A stretch of 24,247 nucleotides of DNA from a virus. Under the pieces are notes generated by a model that had not been told where the DNA came from, did not search any database, and saw nothing but the letters and a program-made list of their open reading frames with translations. The stretch lies in the IMG/VR virus record IMGVR_UViG_3300025705_000021, positions 1 to 24,247 of that record, one strand, 5' to 3'. Positions 7,191 through 14,589 of the stretch are shown in pieces (position 1 is the first letter of the stretch; each line of letters opens with the position of its first letter). Both the position numbers and the translations under genes were made by a program.

Positions 7191-7199
7191 TTTTTAAAA

Positions 7200-7610
7200 A
7201 TATGTCTTCAAACCAATACATCAACCAAGCCTCTGACTAAGCACCAGCCATGTCGGGGCTACTCTCCCGTCTGACATATCAGGGTAGACAGTGGGCTTTA
7301 GATTGATGATTCAGATGCACTATCCTCCACTTCCCCTCTTCACGGGTAGAACCGTCGAGAGGGACGAAATTACAACGCTCAGTCAACTGGCTGGGGGGAC
7401 GTTCCAAGGGCGCGGAGTTGATAAAGGTAGCACGAAAGAAGGCTACCATGGCTTATCCGCAATAGACCCACGGAGTGCGAAACGACCGATCGAACGCGAT
7501 CTGACTTCAAAGGTTCCCTTCCTATATTCCTCTACCTTCGGGTGGGGGACTATAGGGGGATCTGCCTTTACTCCCTTCTCTCACACGATCAACCTTCATC
7601 ACAGCGTCTA
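7200..7610 (+). ncRNA. Candidate large structured RNA
   Basis: About 670 nt (7049-7718) lack a convincing gene, and 7231-7560 is packed with compatible stems: CCAGCCA/TGGCTGG (7244-7250 with 7388-7394); ATGTC/GACAT (7250-7254 with 7273-7277); CCCTCT/AGAGGG (7334-7339 with 7358-7363) enclosing ACGG/CCGT; GCGGA/TCCGC (7412-7416 with 7456-7460) enclosing GGTAGC/GCTACC (7426-7431 with 7442-7447); GATCG-AACG-CGATC (7488-7501); and a 17-bp hairpin with a UUCG loop (7518-7559). The last stem uses four G-U pairs that work only in the plus-strand RNA. Ends are not defined. It could be a free RNA or a long 5' leader of the phosphoesterase gene. Size and style recall the large ornate phage RNAs (GOLLD, ROOL), but no shared motif was identified. 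An open frame at 7291-7611 has an unconvincing product. Confidence 0.6.
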
Positions 7611-7703
7611 ACAAACATGATAGAATGGGCGAGATCGGAGATTGAGTCCATTAGGCGACAGCCTTACAGCCCTTTGTATTAGCTTGCAATACTACCTGTT
7701 TTA

Positions 7704-7713
7704 GGGTAAACCC
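7704..7713 (+). promoter_or_regulatory. Palindrome GGGTAAACCC before the start codon
   Basis: A perfect 4-bp dyad with a 2-nt centre, 5 nt upstream of the phosphoesterase start. It is too tight for a stable RNA hairpin but could be a protein-binding site. Weak evidence. Confidence 0.2.
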
Positions 7714-7718
7714 ATGTT

Positions 7719-8849
7719 ATGCTAACAGTTAAACAGAAGCAGACTCTGGATCTTTACCTGAGCAATGACATGAACGCCGCGCAGACAGCAAGGGTTCTAG
7801 GTTGTAACACATCAACCGTTCAGCAGTGTCTAAAAGTGATCGAGAAAAAAGGCGTTGCACCTTGGCTGTCAAGCGCACCAAAACCAGATCATCTCGGCAT
7901 GACGAAAACCACAGTGCAATATGATGCTGACGGTAATGTTATCCAAGAATGGCGCAGGATGTCCCCAATGCTGGACAAGATGCAACATGTGGCTGATGGG
8001 CTATGCGAGCAAGTCAAAGGCAAGGGCAAGGCTAAGTCAAGACGCACACGCAAGACAGATACGGATGAGATACTGTTTGAGATCGACCTATTCGATGCAC
8101 ACGTTGGCATGTATGCGGATGAGCGCGAGACACTAGATGAAGATTATGATTGTGACATTGCATCCCGCAGAATGATTGAGGCGGCTGAGGGGATAGCAAG
8201 CAGATCAAACCGTCCCCACAAGGCGGTTTTAGTTTTTGGGGGCGACATGCTCCATTCAGACAACAGATCCAACAAGACAGAGCTAAGTGGCAACGTGCTT
8301 GACGTTGACACCAGATATCACCGAGTGGTCAACTACATTATCGCAGCTTGCCGTGATGCTGTACAGGTAGCCGCATCAATTGCAACTGAAGTTGAGGTTG
8401 TTGTGCTGGAGGGCAATCATTCGTGGCACTCTGAGGTGTGGCTAGCTCGCGTCCTTGATTCATATTATGCCAACTGCCCAAATGTCACGGTCAAACTAGA
8501 CGCATCACCTCGTAAAAAAATGGTCTTTGGCGACAATCTGCTGGTGTGGGCGCACGGTGACAAAGTAGCCGCAAACAAGTGGGCGCAGATAATCGCGGCA
8601 GAATTTCCAAAAGAATGGGGTTTAACTAAATATCGGCACATGAAGTGTGGACACATTCACCATCAAAAAAGTATAGCCCCTGTAGTAATTGATGAGCAAG
8701 CAGGATTGCTAGTAGAATACCTACCAGCATTGTGTGCCAGTGACGCTTGGCATAGTCATGCGGGATTCATCGGGTCTCAAAAAGGAGCCTGTGGATTTGA
8801 GTATCACAAAACAGCAGGATGCATCACTAGGTTTTTTAACGCTGTGTGA
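7719..8849 (+). CDS. HTH-metallophosphoesterase (SbcD/calcineurin-like)
   Basis: A 376-residue protein with an N-terminal helix-turn-helix (residues 4-40: AAQTARVLGCNTSTVQQCL) and a calcineurin-like phosphoesterase domain. The metal-binding motifs are all present: D126-x-H128 (FDAHVG), GGD (174-176), GNH (232-234), AHGD with H279, and GHIHH (311-315). Enzymes of this fold cleave phosphodiesters with two metal ions; phage members are usually thought to be DNA nucleases or DNA-processing phosphatases. ATG 7719 is used; an ATG at 7714 is out of frame and stops at once. It follows the structured RNA region, and its 3' end is repeated in diverged form at 8882-8911. Confidence 0.88.
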   Translation: MLTVKQKQTLDLYLSNDMNAAQTARVLGCNTSTVQQCLKVIEKKGVAPWLSSAPKPDHLGMTKTTVQYDADGNVIQEWRRMSPMLDKMQHVADGLCEQVKGKGKAKSRRTRKTDTDEILFEIDLFDAHVGMYADERETLDEDYDCDIASRRMIEAAEGIASRSNRPHKAVLVFGGDMLHSDNRSNKTELSGNVLDVDTRYHRVVNYIIAACRDAVQVAASIATEVEVVVLEGNHSWHSEVWLARVLDSYYANCPNVTVKLDASPRKKMVFGDNLLVWAHGDKVAANKWAQIIAAEFPKEWGLTKYRHMKCGHIHHQKSIAPVVIDEQAGLLVEYLPALCASDAWHSHAGFIGSQKGACGFEYHKTAGCITRFFNAV

Positions 8850-8881
8850 TATGCCTGTCGGATATATTTAACAATATACGA

Positions 8882-8911
8882 CGCATTGCTAGATTCTTTA
8901 ATGCTGTGTAG
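8882..8911 (+). pseudogene. Diverged second copy of the phosphoesterase 3' end
   Basis: In another frame, 33 nt after the stop codon of the phosphoesterase gene, these bases encode RIARFFNAV plus stop, against ITRFFNAV plus stop at the real end (8823-8849). Over 27 nt, 20 bases match, and nearly all differences are silent third-position changes or the swapped stop (TGA/TAG). This is what a remnant of a homologous gene looks like, not a fresh duplication. The upstream part of that copy is gone, so the intact gene probably replaced it by recombination. Confidence 0.65.
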
Positions 8912-8914
8912 AAA

Positions 8915-8927
8915 TTGTGTTACACAA
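8915..8927 (+). promoter_or_regulatory. 13-nt dyad, possible operator
   Basis: TTGTGT-T-ACACAA is a perfect dyad with a one-base centre. It lies about 40 bases upstream of the expected start of transcription from the extended -10 at 8948-8955, where an activator or repressor could act. It directly follows the 3'-end remnant. Confidence 0.45.
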
Positions 8928-8947
8928 AAAAACAACAAATAAATCTT

Positions 8948-8955
8948 GCTATAAT
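8948..8955 (+). promoter_or_regulatory. Extended -10 promoter
   Basis: A perfect TATAAT (8950-8955) preceded by TGC, an extended -10. No -35 is visible at the usual distance (the region is an A-run), as expected for extended -10 promoters. Transcription would start near 8962, leaving a 30-nt A/C-rich leader before the 8992 start. Confidence 0.7.
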
Positions 8956-8991
8956 CGTAGCTATAAATAACATCAACAACGTAACAACAAC

Positions 8992-10740
8992 ATGAAAAAC
9001 AACACTGAAATAAACGGCGTAACTCTACCCGCGTCCTCAATAGAGGTGTGTGGTGATAGCTTCACACTTGTCACAACACAAAATAACCCCATAAGCGACC
9101 GCATCGCCAGCCACTTAAAAATGGGAAATGGGATAATCCCTGTTGGAGCGACTGGGGAATGGGATAATGGTTTAAAACACCTCAAGACGGTCTGTTCAGC
9201 GTTACTAGATTGCTGTCTTAAAGACCTCCTCGAGCTTGAAAGCATTAGGGGAGATGAAAAAAACAACCCGCCATACCAAAACCTAGATATCCAATCTTTT
9301 TTTACACAGATGATTGGGTTCACAGAGGCGCAATTGGAAGGTAATCTGGTGTATAATTTGTGCTACACCAGCTTATCCTCCAAGGATAATGCCGAACTGC
9401 ATACGTTCGCCCAACAGTTAGCCAAGGCGTGTAATTATTTCAGATGCATCAAAGAAGTGATGATCGAGAAGCATGGGGATTCTGGTTTTACTTGCGAGGA
9501 TCTTCAATACGCCGTTGATTTTTTCGGCGGCATTGGTTTGCCTGTGTGGGCTGGAGATACGAACTTCTTTGGCTGGAATGGCGATGTGGGAATGCTCGAC
9601 GATGGAGCCTTAAGTGATCTAACCACTAAACAGGGCATGTTGAAAACCCTGCCTTACGGTGTTTTTTATATGGGACACGACAAAATTTCATCGCGCAAGA
9701 GCACGGTCATCACAGGGTTGTATAATTTTAGCGACCCAATGCACGACTCCATCCGCGAGCTACAGTGGCAAAAGCCCCTCGAGGATCTCAAATCCGAACC
9801 AGTGTCTACAAGAAAAGATCTGCGCGACATCATGGCTCAATTAGTCATTGAAAACCCAAAAGGGGATGGTAATCCTGCACACCTTATTAACGAGGGTCTT
9901 AGCCCAAATTTCAGAAGCAATGGTTATATTTCTCTCAACGGAGAGGTTTTCGAGGGATTCGCTGATATGATTAGCAAAAAGACCCAACTCTACCCCAAAG
10001 AAAAGAGCGGCAATATCTCGCATGAAGAGATTTGGACAATTGCAATTTCAGATATGGCGTCTAGACAGATAAGCATTTTCGGCTTAACACACTCCTCTAT
10101 ACTCAACAAGTTTTGTGCCGCTTATAGACTGTCTTCGACTTTAAGCACCTTACAACACAGCGAGCAAGCTTTGAAGAGGCATGGTCTTACACCTGAGTCC
10201 ATAGACGCAAACGACCTTTCCGATGAAAAAGCCACAGCCAAGATATTGGATTTGTGGTCGGATATAATGGATCAAAAGACCCCAGAGGCAATTAAGCAAG
10301 TTGCACTCTTGCGGCGCACCCCTATTACACTCAATCCAGTCTTCTCGTCCGTGGCTATTAGCGAGGTTTCAGAAAAAGGATCATCGCAACGAAGCGACTT
10401 TATTGACTACTTGAAAATAGATCTTTTACCCCACCTATCCATTGAAGAGATAGAAGTTGAGGTAGACGCAGCCCTTTGTAAAATTGCAACCCTTGCAAAC
10501 AAAAGTGTGAGAAGTAAAATCTTTAACAATAAGGATAAGGTCAAAGGTGAGATGGTGTCTCAGACAGGTAGCAAAACGATCGATGTAACGAAAATGCTGG
10601 CAGACGGCGAGGTTTCCTTGCTTGACGGAGCCAATTATAGCCACGACTGGAAGCTCAAGACCGCCTCGCTGAAAAGCAAGTTAGATCAAGCTGACGAGCA
10701 CCTCGATAATTTTATAGGGTCGCGTAAAAAGACCTCCTAA
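8992..10740 (+). CDS. Large protein of unknown function (582 aa)
   Basis: The start follows the leader acatcaacaacgtaacaac. I do not recognise this protein. It has no membrane span, signal peptide or obvious nucleotide-binding motif. Composition is that of a soluble, mostly alpha-helical protein, with cysteines scattered in the first third (CSALLDCCLKDLLEL, FRCIKEVM), an aromatic/Gly region near 180-230 (FFGGIGLPVWAGDTNFFGWNG) and a helical, charged C-terminus. It is the first gene after a dedicated promoter and dyad, and it heads the replication gene block. It may be an early host-takeover or replication protein; that is guesswork from position only. Confidence 0.8.
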   Translation: MKNNTEINGVTLPASSIEVCGDSFTLVTTQNNPISDRIASHLKMGNGIIPVGATGEWDNGLKHLKTVCSALLDCCLKDLLELESIRGDEKNNPPYQNLDIQSFFTQMIGFTEAQLEGNLVYNLCYTSLSSKDNAELHTFAQQLAKACNYFRCIKEVMIEKHGDSGFTCEDLQYAVDFFGGIGLPVWAGDTNFFGWNGDVGMLDDGALSDLTTKQGMLKTLPYGVFYMGHDKISSRKSTVITGLYNFSDPMHDSIRELQWQKPLEDLKSEPVSTRKDLRDIMAQLVIENPKGDGNPAHLINEGLSPNFRSNGYISLNGEVFEGFADMISKKTQLYPKEKSGNISHEEIWTIAISDMASRQISIFGLTHSSILNKFCAAYRLSSTLSTLQHSEQALKRHGLTPESIDANDLSDEKATAKILDLWSDIMDQKTPEAIKQVALLRRTPITLNPVFSSVAISEVSEKGSSQRSDFIDYLKIDLLPHLSIEEIEVEVDAALCKIATLANKSVRSKIFNNKDKVKGEMVSQTGSKTIDVTKMLADGEVSLLDGANYSHDWKLKTASLKSKLDQADEHLDNFIGSRKKTS

Positions 10741-10768
10741 ACGAGCTGTATCACTAACCAAAAAATCT

Positions 10769-11185
10769 ATGGAAGCGAACATAAAAGTAGGTGCGTCATG
10801 CACCATTAAAGTCACTGGAGAATCTCCAGTAGAGTTGATCAAGGGCATATCTCAATTCTCACAACTGCCTACGAGTTGTGGGCAATGTGGAACTGATGAC
10901 CTTGCGTTTCGCCATCGCACGGCGGGACAACAGAACGAGTATGACTATTTGACGTTGCATTGCAACACATGTGGTTCAGCACTCGACATTGGACAGCAGA
11001 AAGTTGGAGGTGGTATATTTCCACGATACAACCCAAAGGATGCCAGTGGTAATGATAAGGTGAATGTTAAAGGAGGATTCTACAAATGGAAGGATCAGCC
11101 GCAAGTTCAGTCACAAGGTGGAGGTCAACAGTCCCACCCCCAGACACCACTGAACGATTCAGCACCCCCTAACATTCCTTTTTAA
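10769..11185 (+). CDS. Zinc-ribbon protein with SSB-like C-terminal tip
   Basis: 138 residues. A zinc ribbon is formed by C37-x2-C40 and C65-x2-C68 (SCGQCG ... CNTCGS). The C-terminal third is a flexible Gln/Gly/Pro-rich tail ending in NDSAPPNIPF, much like the tail of bacterial SSB, where a terminal Ile-Pro-Phe docks on host replication and repair proteins. The N-terminal region resembles a phage family of small single-strand binding or replication accessory proteins. A role in ssDNA handling, or in recruiting host factors through the tip, is likely but inferred. Start 10769 follows ctaaccaaaaaatct. Confidence 0.7.
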   Translation: MEANIKVGASCTIKVTGESPVELIKGISQFSQLPTSCGQCGTDDLAFRHRTAGQQNEYDYLTLHCNTCGSALDIGQQKVGGGIFPRYNPKDASGNDKVNVKGGFYKWKDQPQVQSQGGGQQSHPQTPLNDSAPPNIPF

Positions 11186-11191
11186 CAGCCA

Positions 11192-11446
11192 GTGAACCCC
11201 AAACGTGCCAAGCTGGAGATCGAGTATCAAAAGCAGAAGATTAATGACCCTCAACTGCAAACTTGCAAGGTGTGCGGACAACGTGATGCTAAACGCAACA
11301 TGGAACCCCACCACCCATCAGGTCGAGCAGGAGACCATTTACTCAACTACTTCTGGACTCACTCCGCTTGTCACCGCTGGATACATACGAACCAAAAAGA
11401 AGCCGAAGCACGGGGGCTACTTACCCGACTAAGAAACACTAATTAA
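11192..11446 (+). CDS. Small HNH-like zinc protein
   Basis: A GTG start at 11192, 6 nt after the previous stop codon. The 84-residue product has a zinc-finger-type core: C25-x2-C28, then PHHPSGR with H40/H41, then C60-H61 and IH (H65), as in small phage HNH nucleases (VCG ... HH..GR ... CH.WIH). HNH proteins nick or cut DNA using a beta-beta-alpha metal site. The pattern is compact and the catalytic HNH is plausible but not certain; a purely structural zinc domain is the alternative. It is packed within the replication operon. Confidence 0.65.
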   Translation: MNPKRAKLEIEYQKQKINDPQLQTCKVCGQRDAKRNMEPHHPSGRAGDHLLNYFWTHSACHRWIHTNQKEAEARGLLTRLRNTN

Positions 11447-11453
11447 CAACGAC

Positions 11454-11762
11454 ATGTCATACTACAATACTACCAAAGAAAGCGGAGAAGCCTTGCGAGA
11501 TTGCAAGGGTAAAGCCGAGTCCCAAGATGAAAAGATTTTTAAATTCTTCCAACACAAAGGGCGAGGCTACTCGCCGTCACAGGTGCGATATTTGTGTTTG
11601 CCCCAAGCACCAATCACATCTGTTCGGAGATCGATCACCAATCTAACCAGTCGTGGATTTCTTGCCAAGACCGACAAGAAGGTCAAGGGCGTCTACGGAA
11701 AACCAGAATACGTATGGGTCATTAACCGCGCACAACAACCATCACAAGGAGAGTTATTCTAA
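11454..11762 (+). CDS. Winged-helix protein of the replication block
   Basis: 102 residues. The pattern YYNTTKESGEALRDCKGKAESQDEKIFKFF, SPSQVRYL, PITSVRRSITNLTSRGFL (about residues 40-75) and a wing ending in EYVWVI matches a small phage winged-helix family usually located just before primase or replication genes. It probably binds DNA or regulates the operon. Its stop codon overlaps the primase start (TAATG). A GGAGAG about 13 nt upstream of the primase start lies within its last codons. Confidence 0.7.
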   Translation: MSYYNTTKESGEALRDCKGKAESQDEKIFKFFQHKGRGYSPSQVRYLCLPQAPITSVRRSITNLTSRGFLAKTDKKVKGVYGKPEYVWVINRAQQPSQGELF

Positions 11763-12883
11763 TGAACAAGGATAAACATTACGATATCGCAACGATTAAA
11801 GAAACGCTTAAAATATGGGATGTCCTCAAGTGCTTCGGTTACGAGGTGCAACCTAAGTGCGGTCTGATCAAGTCACCCATTCGCGGCGAAGCCCACCCCT
11901 CCTTCTCTATCTATGACGGGGGCAAGAAAGCCAAGGATCACTCCAGTGGGGATCAATGGAACGTCATTGACCTCTACGCCCACCTCGACCAATGCTCAGT
12001 CCATGAGGCTATCGTTGGTTGTGGTCAGTTGGCAGGGTTGCAAGGTTCAGAGACGCCCAACGGTCTGCATGTCCCACCCCCACCACCTTCATCGCTTCCA
12101 GCGAAGCCCACCCCCCAGAGGGAGAAAAGCTACGTTCAGAAACTGCCGCAATTAACCCGCAAGCTGGTTGCAGAAATGAGCGTAGCGGCTCATGCGTCTA
12201 TAAACAACGACTCAAGCCCCTTGTCTGTGTTTGCGGCAAACAAGGGGTTGACCAAGAAAACAATCATCAAAGCCATCAACAAAGGCATGATCGGCGTCTT
12301 AAACCCTATACCCGACATGGGTATAACACAGCCCGTCATCGTTTGGCTGTTCAAAGATTGGGCAGGAAACCTCGGAGCCAAGATCCGATTCGACCCCCTA
12401 TCCTCCCGCAAGACCATTTGGTGGCAGGGGCAAGCCAAGGAGTTCCTTTTTGGAGATGTTGCAACCTGCAAGTCTGAGCTGGAGGACTTTAGCCGACCCC
12501 CGATATTTGTAACCGAGGGGGAGTCGGATGCCTTGACCGTGTTGCAACTTGGCTGTCCAGTTCTTGGCATAGTGGGCGCAAACACAATCCCCACCACCCC
12601 CAAGCTACACGCTTACTTTTCGCACAGATCTGTAGGTATTATTTATGATAGCGACAAGGCGGGGGTAAAAAGCTCAAGCAAGCTGGCTGACCATATTACG
12701 CAGACTATTACTGGCTCGACCATTTACAACCTTACTAACTCTGGGTTAATGGATATTAGGACTGGCTCGGATATTAACGAGGCGATGCGAGATCATGGAA
12801 TCTCTCTGTATAAACAAAAGATGAAATTAGCCCACGACCTTATATCCCACCAACCAAATGAAAGCAAATTCAGCATGAATTAA
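11762..12883 (+). CDS. Toprim-domain DNA primase
   Basis: 373 residues. The N-terminal part (WDVLKCFGYEV, SPIRGEAHPSFSIYDGG, KAKDHSSGDQWNVIDLY) has the layout of a DnaG/CHC2-type primase zinc-finger domain but lacks the usual cysteine set, as in many phage primases. The Toprim domain carries VTEGESDAL (about 250-258) with the catalytic Glu, and YDSDKAG (about 294-300) with the metal-binding Asp pair. It makes RNA primers, probably with the DnaB-like helicase at 16951; the two are separate proteins here, unlike T7 gp4. The start overlaps the previous stop codon. Confidence 0.85.
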   Translation: MNKDKHYDIATIKETLKIWDVLKCFGYEVQPKCGLIKSPIRGEAHPSFSIYDGGKKAKDHSSGDQWNVIDLYAHLDQCSVHEAIVGCGQLAGLQGSETPNGLHVPPPPPSSLPAKPTPQREKSYVQKLPQLTRKLVAEMSVAAHASINNDSSPLSVFAANKGLTKKTIIKAINKGMIGVLNPIPDMGITQPVIVWLFKDWAGNLGAKIRFDPLSSRKTIWWQGQAKEFLFGDVATCKSELEDFSRPPIFVTEGESDALTVLQLGCPVLGIVGANTIPTTPKLHAYFSHRSVGIIYDSDKAGVKSSSKLADHITQTITGSTIYNLTNSGLMDIRTGSDINEAMRDHGISLYKQKMKLAHDLISHQPNESKFSMN

Positions 12884-12940
12884 AATAAATGAAAATAAAT
12901 TTGACTTCAGCAAAACCAAATGCACAATAAAGTAACAACA

Positions 12941-13135
12941 ATGAACGACAACATGAAAACATACACTAAAGGCACTCCTGTCTTGTATATACCAAACCAC
13001 GCCAAAGGCAACCGCGACCATGTAGATGTTGAGCGCGGATACGTCACATCAACTAACGCAAGCTACATATTCGCTTGTTTCGACTCATCTGGTCGAGGTC
13101 AAGCCTGTAGTCCTCACAACATAAAACCAGTATAA
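12941..13135 (+). CDS. Small conserved phage protein of unknown function
   Basis: In-frame starts at 12920, 12941 and 12953. I prefer 12941, as its leader (agtaacaaca) matches that of the 8992 gene. The core (GTPVLYIPNHAKGNRDHVD, ERGYVTSTNASYIFACF, ACSPHNIKPV) fits a common small phage family with a beta-barrel, KOW-like look. The function is not known. It lies between primase and nuclease genes. TTGACT occurs at 12901, but no good -10 follows. Confidence 0.65.
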   Translation: MNDNMKTYTKGTPVLYIPNHAKGNRDHVDVERGYVTSTNASYIFACFDSSGRGQACSPHNIKPV

Positions 13136-13142
13136 TAAAATA

Positions 13143-14216
13143 ATGAACATAGTAAAACCAGACTCAGCATCACATTGGTATAAAGCCAATGATGAGAAAA
13201 TAACGTCGTTCCATACAGTCCCCTACGCTGGCAAGCGAGGCAAGGCTGGTGAAACAAGATCCACAAGCTTGAGGGACGCACGAAAAGTAGGCGCGTTACC
13301 ATCAGTGACAAATATCCTGCAAATACTACAAAAGGACTTCCTAACCGCATATAAGATAAACCAAGCCATTTTGGCTTGCACAACTCTTCCCAAAATCGAG
13401 GGCGAGTCTGTTGACGACTTTGCAAAAAGGGCATTAGCGGACTCTAAGGAACATGCGGCTTCAGCCGCAAGGCTTGGGTCTAGGTGTCATGAGTTGGGTG
13501 CAGGGATTCTTACCGATCCGCGATATGCAAGATCCACAGTAGATGACCAAAGCGAACCCCCAAATGGCATGTCGTGGGTTGCAACAGCAACAAAAGATAC
13601 CATCGCGGTTCCAGACAAGGTTGTTTCCGAGTTTGTTGGTGAGCTGTCTGAGGGCAGGGACATAATGAAGCTGTCCATGCCTCTTATTGAACTGATCCAA
13701 AAGATCACGCCAGACGATTCTGTCTCTATCGACGAGGAGTTTTCAGAGTTCTATATTGCAAACCGAGAGATAGGTTATGCTGGGTGCTGTGACGGATTAA
13801 TTTACCTAAACACGGGTGATCAAGATGTCAGAGATAAGCTTATTGAGGCTGGATTTAAACATGAGGTAGACGCGAATGAGGGCGGCTCAGTCCTTGCAGT
13901 GTGCGATATCAAGACTCGCGGAGCTGTTGCCAAAAAAGCACCAGTCTATGAGACCGACATCTTGCAACTCGCAGCATACACCGAAGCCCTATCGACCACC
14001 CCCAACATTAATATGGAAGTCAATAGTGGTAATATGCCAGTTTGCAACCTCATGCTTAACACCAACCCTAAAGCAGGGAAGGATGGGGTATGGGAAGCCG
14101 AACTTATTGTCCATAAAAAAGAGGACGTAGAAAAGGCGTGGGAAACATTTAAACATCTACACGCAGTCTGGTGCTGGATGAAGAACTACGATCCAGCAAC
14201 AACACAAAAAAAATAA
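13143..14216 (+). CDS. PD-(D/E)XK nuclease, RecB/Cas4-like
   Basis: 357 residues. The catalytic core is at the C-terminal half: YAGCCDGLI with the first Asp, then AVCDIKTRGA (about 252-260) giving the D-x-K motif, then ETDILQLAAYTEAL (about 270-283), matching the QxxxY-type helix of RecB/Cas4 nucleases. An upstream GSRCHELGAGI may supply the conserved His of this family. It is likely an exonuclease for phage recombination or host DNA degradation. The neighbouring SSB-like and helicase genes support a recombination role. The start follows taataaaata. Confidence 0.82.
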   Translation: MNIVKPDSASHWYKANDEKITSFHTVPYAGKRGKAGETRSTSLRDARKVGALPSVTNILQILQKDFLTAYKINQAILACTTLPKIEGESVDDFAKRALADSKEHAASAARLGSRCHELGAGILTDPRYARSTVDDQSEPPNGMSWVATATKDTIAVPDKVVSEFVGELSEGRDIMKLSMPLIELIQKITPDDSVSIDEEFSEFYIANREIGYAGCCDGLIYLNTGDQDVRDKLIEAGFKHEVDANEGGSVLAVCDIKTRGAVAKKAPVYETDILQLAAYTEALSTTPNINMEVNSGNMPVCNLMLNTNPKAGKDGVWEAELIVHKKEDVEKAWETFKHLHAVWCWMKNYDPATTQKK

Positions 14217-14222
14217 ACAATT

Positions 14223-14558
14223 ATGAACAACATAGATGAAATAGCAGGAGAGCTAAAAATATGCACGGCTACTGACGACCCAGCAGCAGCATGCTTCGAC
14301 CATTTAATATGCACGGCTACTGACGACCCAGTAGCAGCATGCTTCGACCATTTCGCTCAAATGAGCGAGGACATGCGTGTGGTAACCGAACATATTAAAC
14401 AAAAGTGTAGTAGATATACACTCCAAGAAGAACGCCATACAGAAATTTGCGATGACCCGATCGCGGAGACCCCGTTAATAGGGCAGTTGCAAGAGGTAAA
14501 CATCGCCATGGCAGGGCATCTAAGAAGCCTAGAAGATTTACGAAACAGATTAGTATAG
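14223..14558 (+). CDS. Unknown protein with a recent internal duplication
   Basis: 111 residues, acidic, mostly helical. Residues 13-28 and 29-44 are near-identical copies of ICTATDDPAAACFDH, produced by a 48-nt tandem duplication. The C-terminal half looks helical (MAGHLRSLEDLRNRL). No domain recognised. The start follows aaaaaaataaacaatt. Confidence 0.65.
   Translation: MNNIDEIAGELKICTATDDPAAACFDHLICTATDDPVAACFDHFAQMSEDMRVVTEHIKQKCSRYTLQEERHTEICDDPIAETPLIGQLQEVNIAMAGHLRSLEDLRNRLV
14259..14354 (+). repeat. 48-nt tandem duplication
   Basis: 14259-14306 and 14307-14354 match at 46 of 48 positions (gca/gta in the ninth codon, tta/ttc in the last). The frame is kept, so the gene gains 16 residues. 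Such high identity points to a recent event. Confidence 0.95.
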
Positions 14559-14589
14559 TCATGAGAACCCCAATAATTAAACAAACATC

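Noticed and set aside
7291-7611. Open frame of 106 codons in the gene-free stretch
   Set aside because: No A/C leader, no recognisable domain, odd composition, and it coincides with dense RNA stems including the 17-bp UUCG hairpin. It is better explained as structured RNA.
7200-7718. Group I or group II intron, tmRNA or RNase P RNA
   Set aside because: I found no P7/Q-R-S core, no domain V, no tmRNA ends and no RNase P core motifs; the flanking genes are not split.
8829-8849. A -1 frameshift at TTTTTT joining the phosphoesterase to the second RFFNAV end
   Set aside because: The -1 frame meets TAA immediately after the slip site, and the heptamer does not fit the X-XXY-YYZ pattern.
12901-12929. 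TTGACT as a -35 promoter element before the 12941 gene
   Set aside because: The hexamer at the right distance (ACAATA) is a poor -10, so the match is probably chance.
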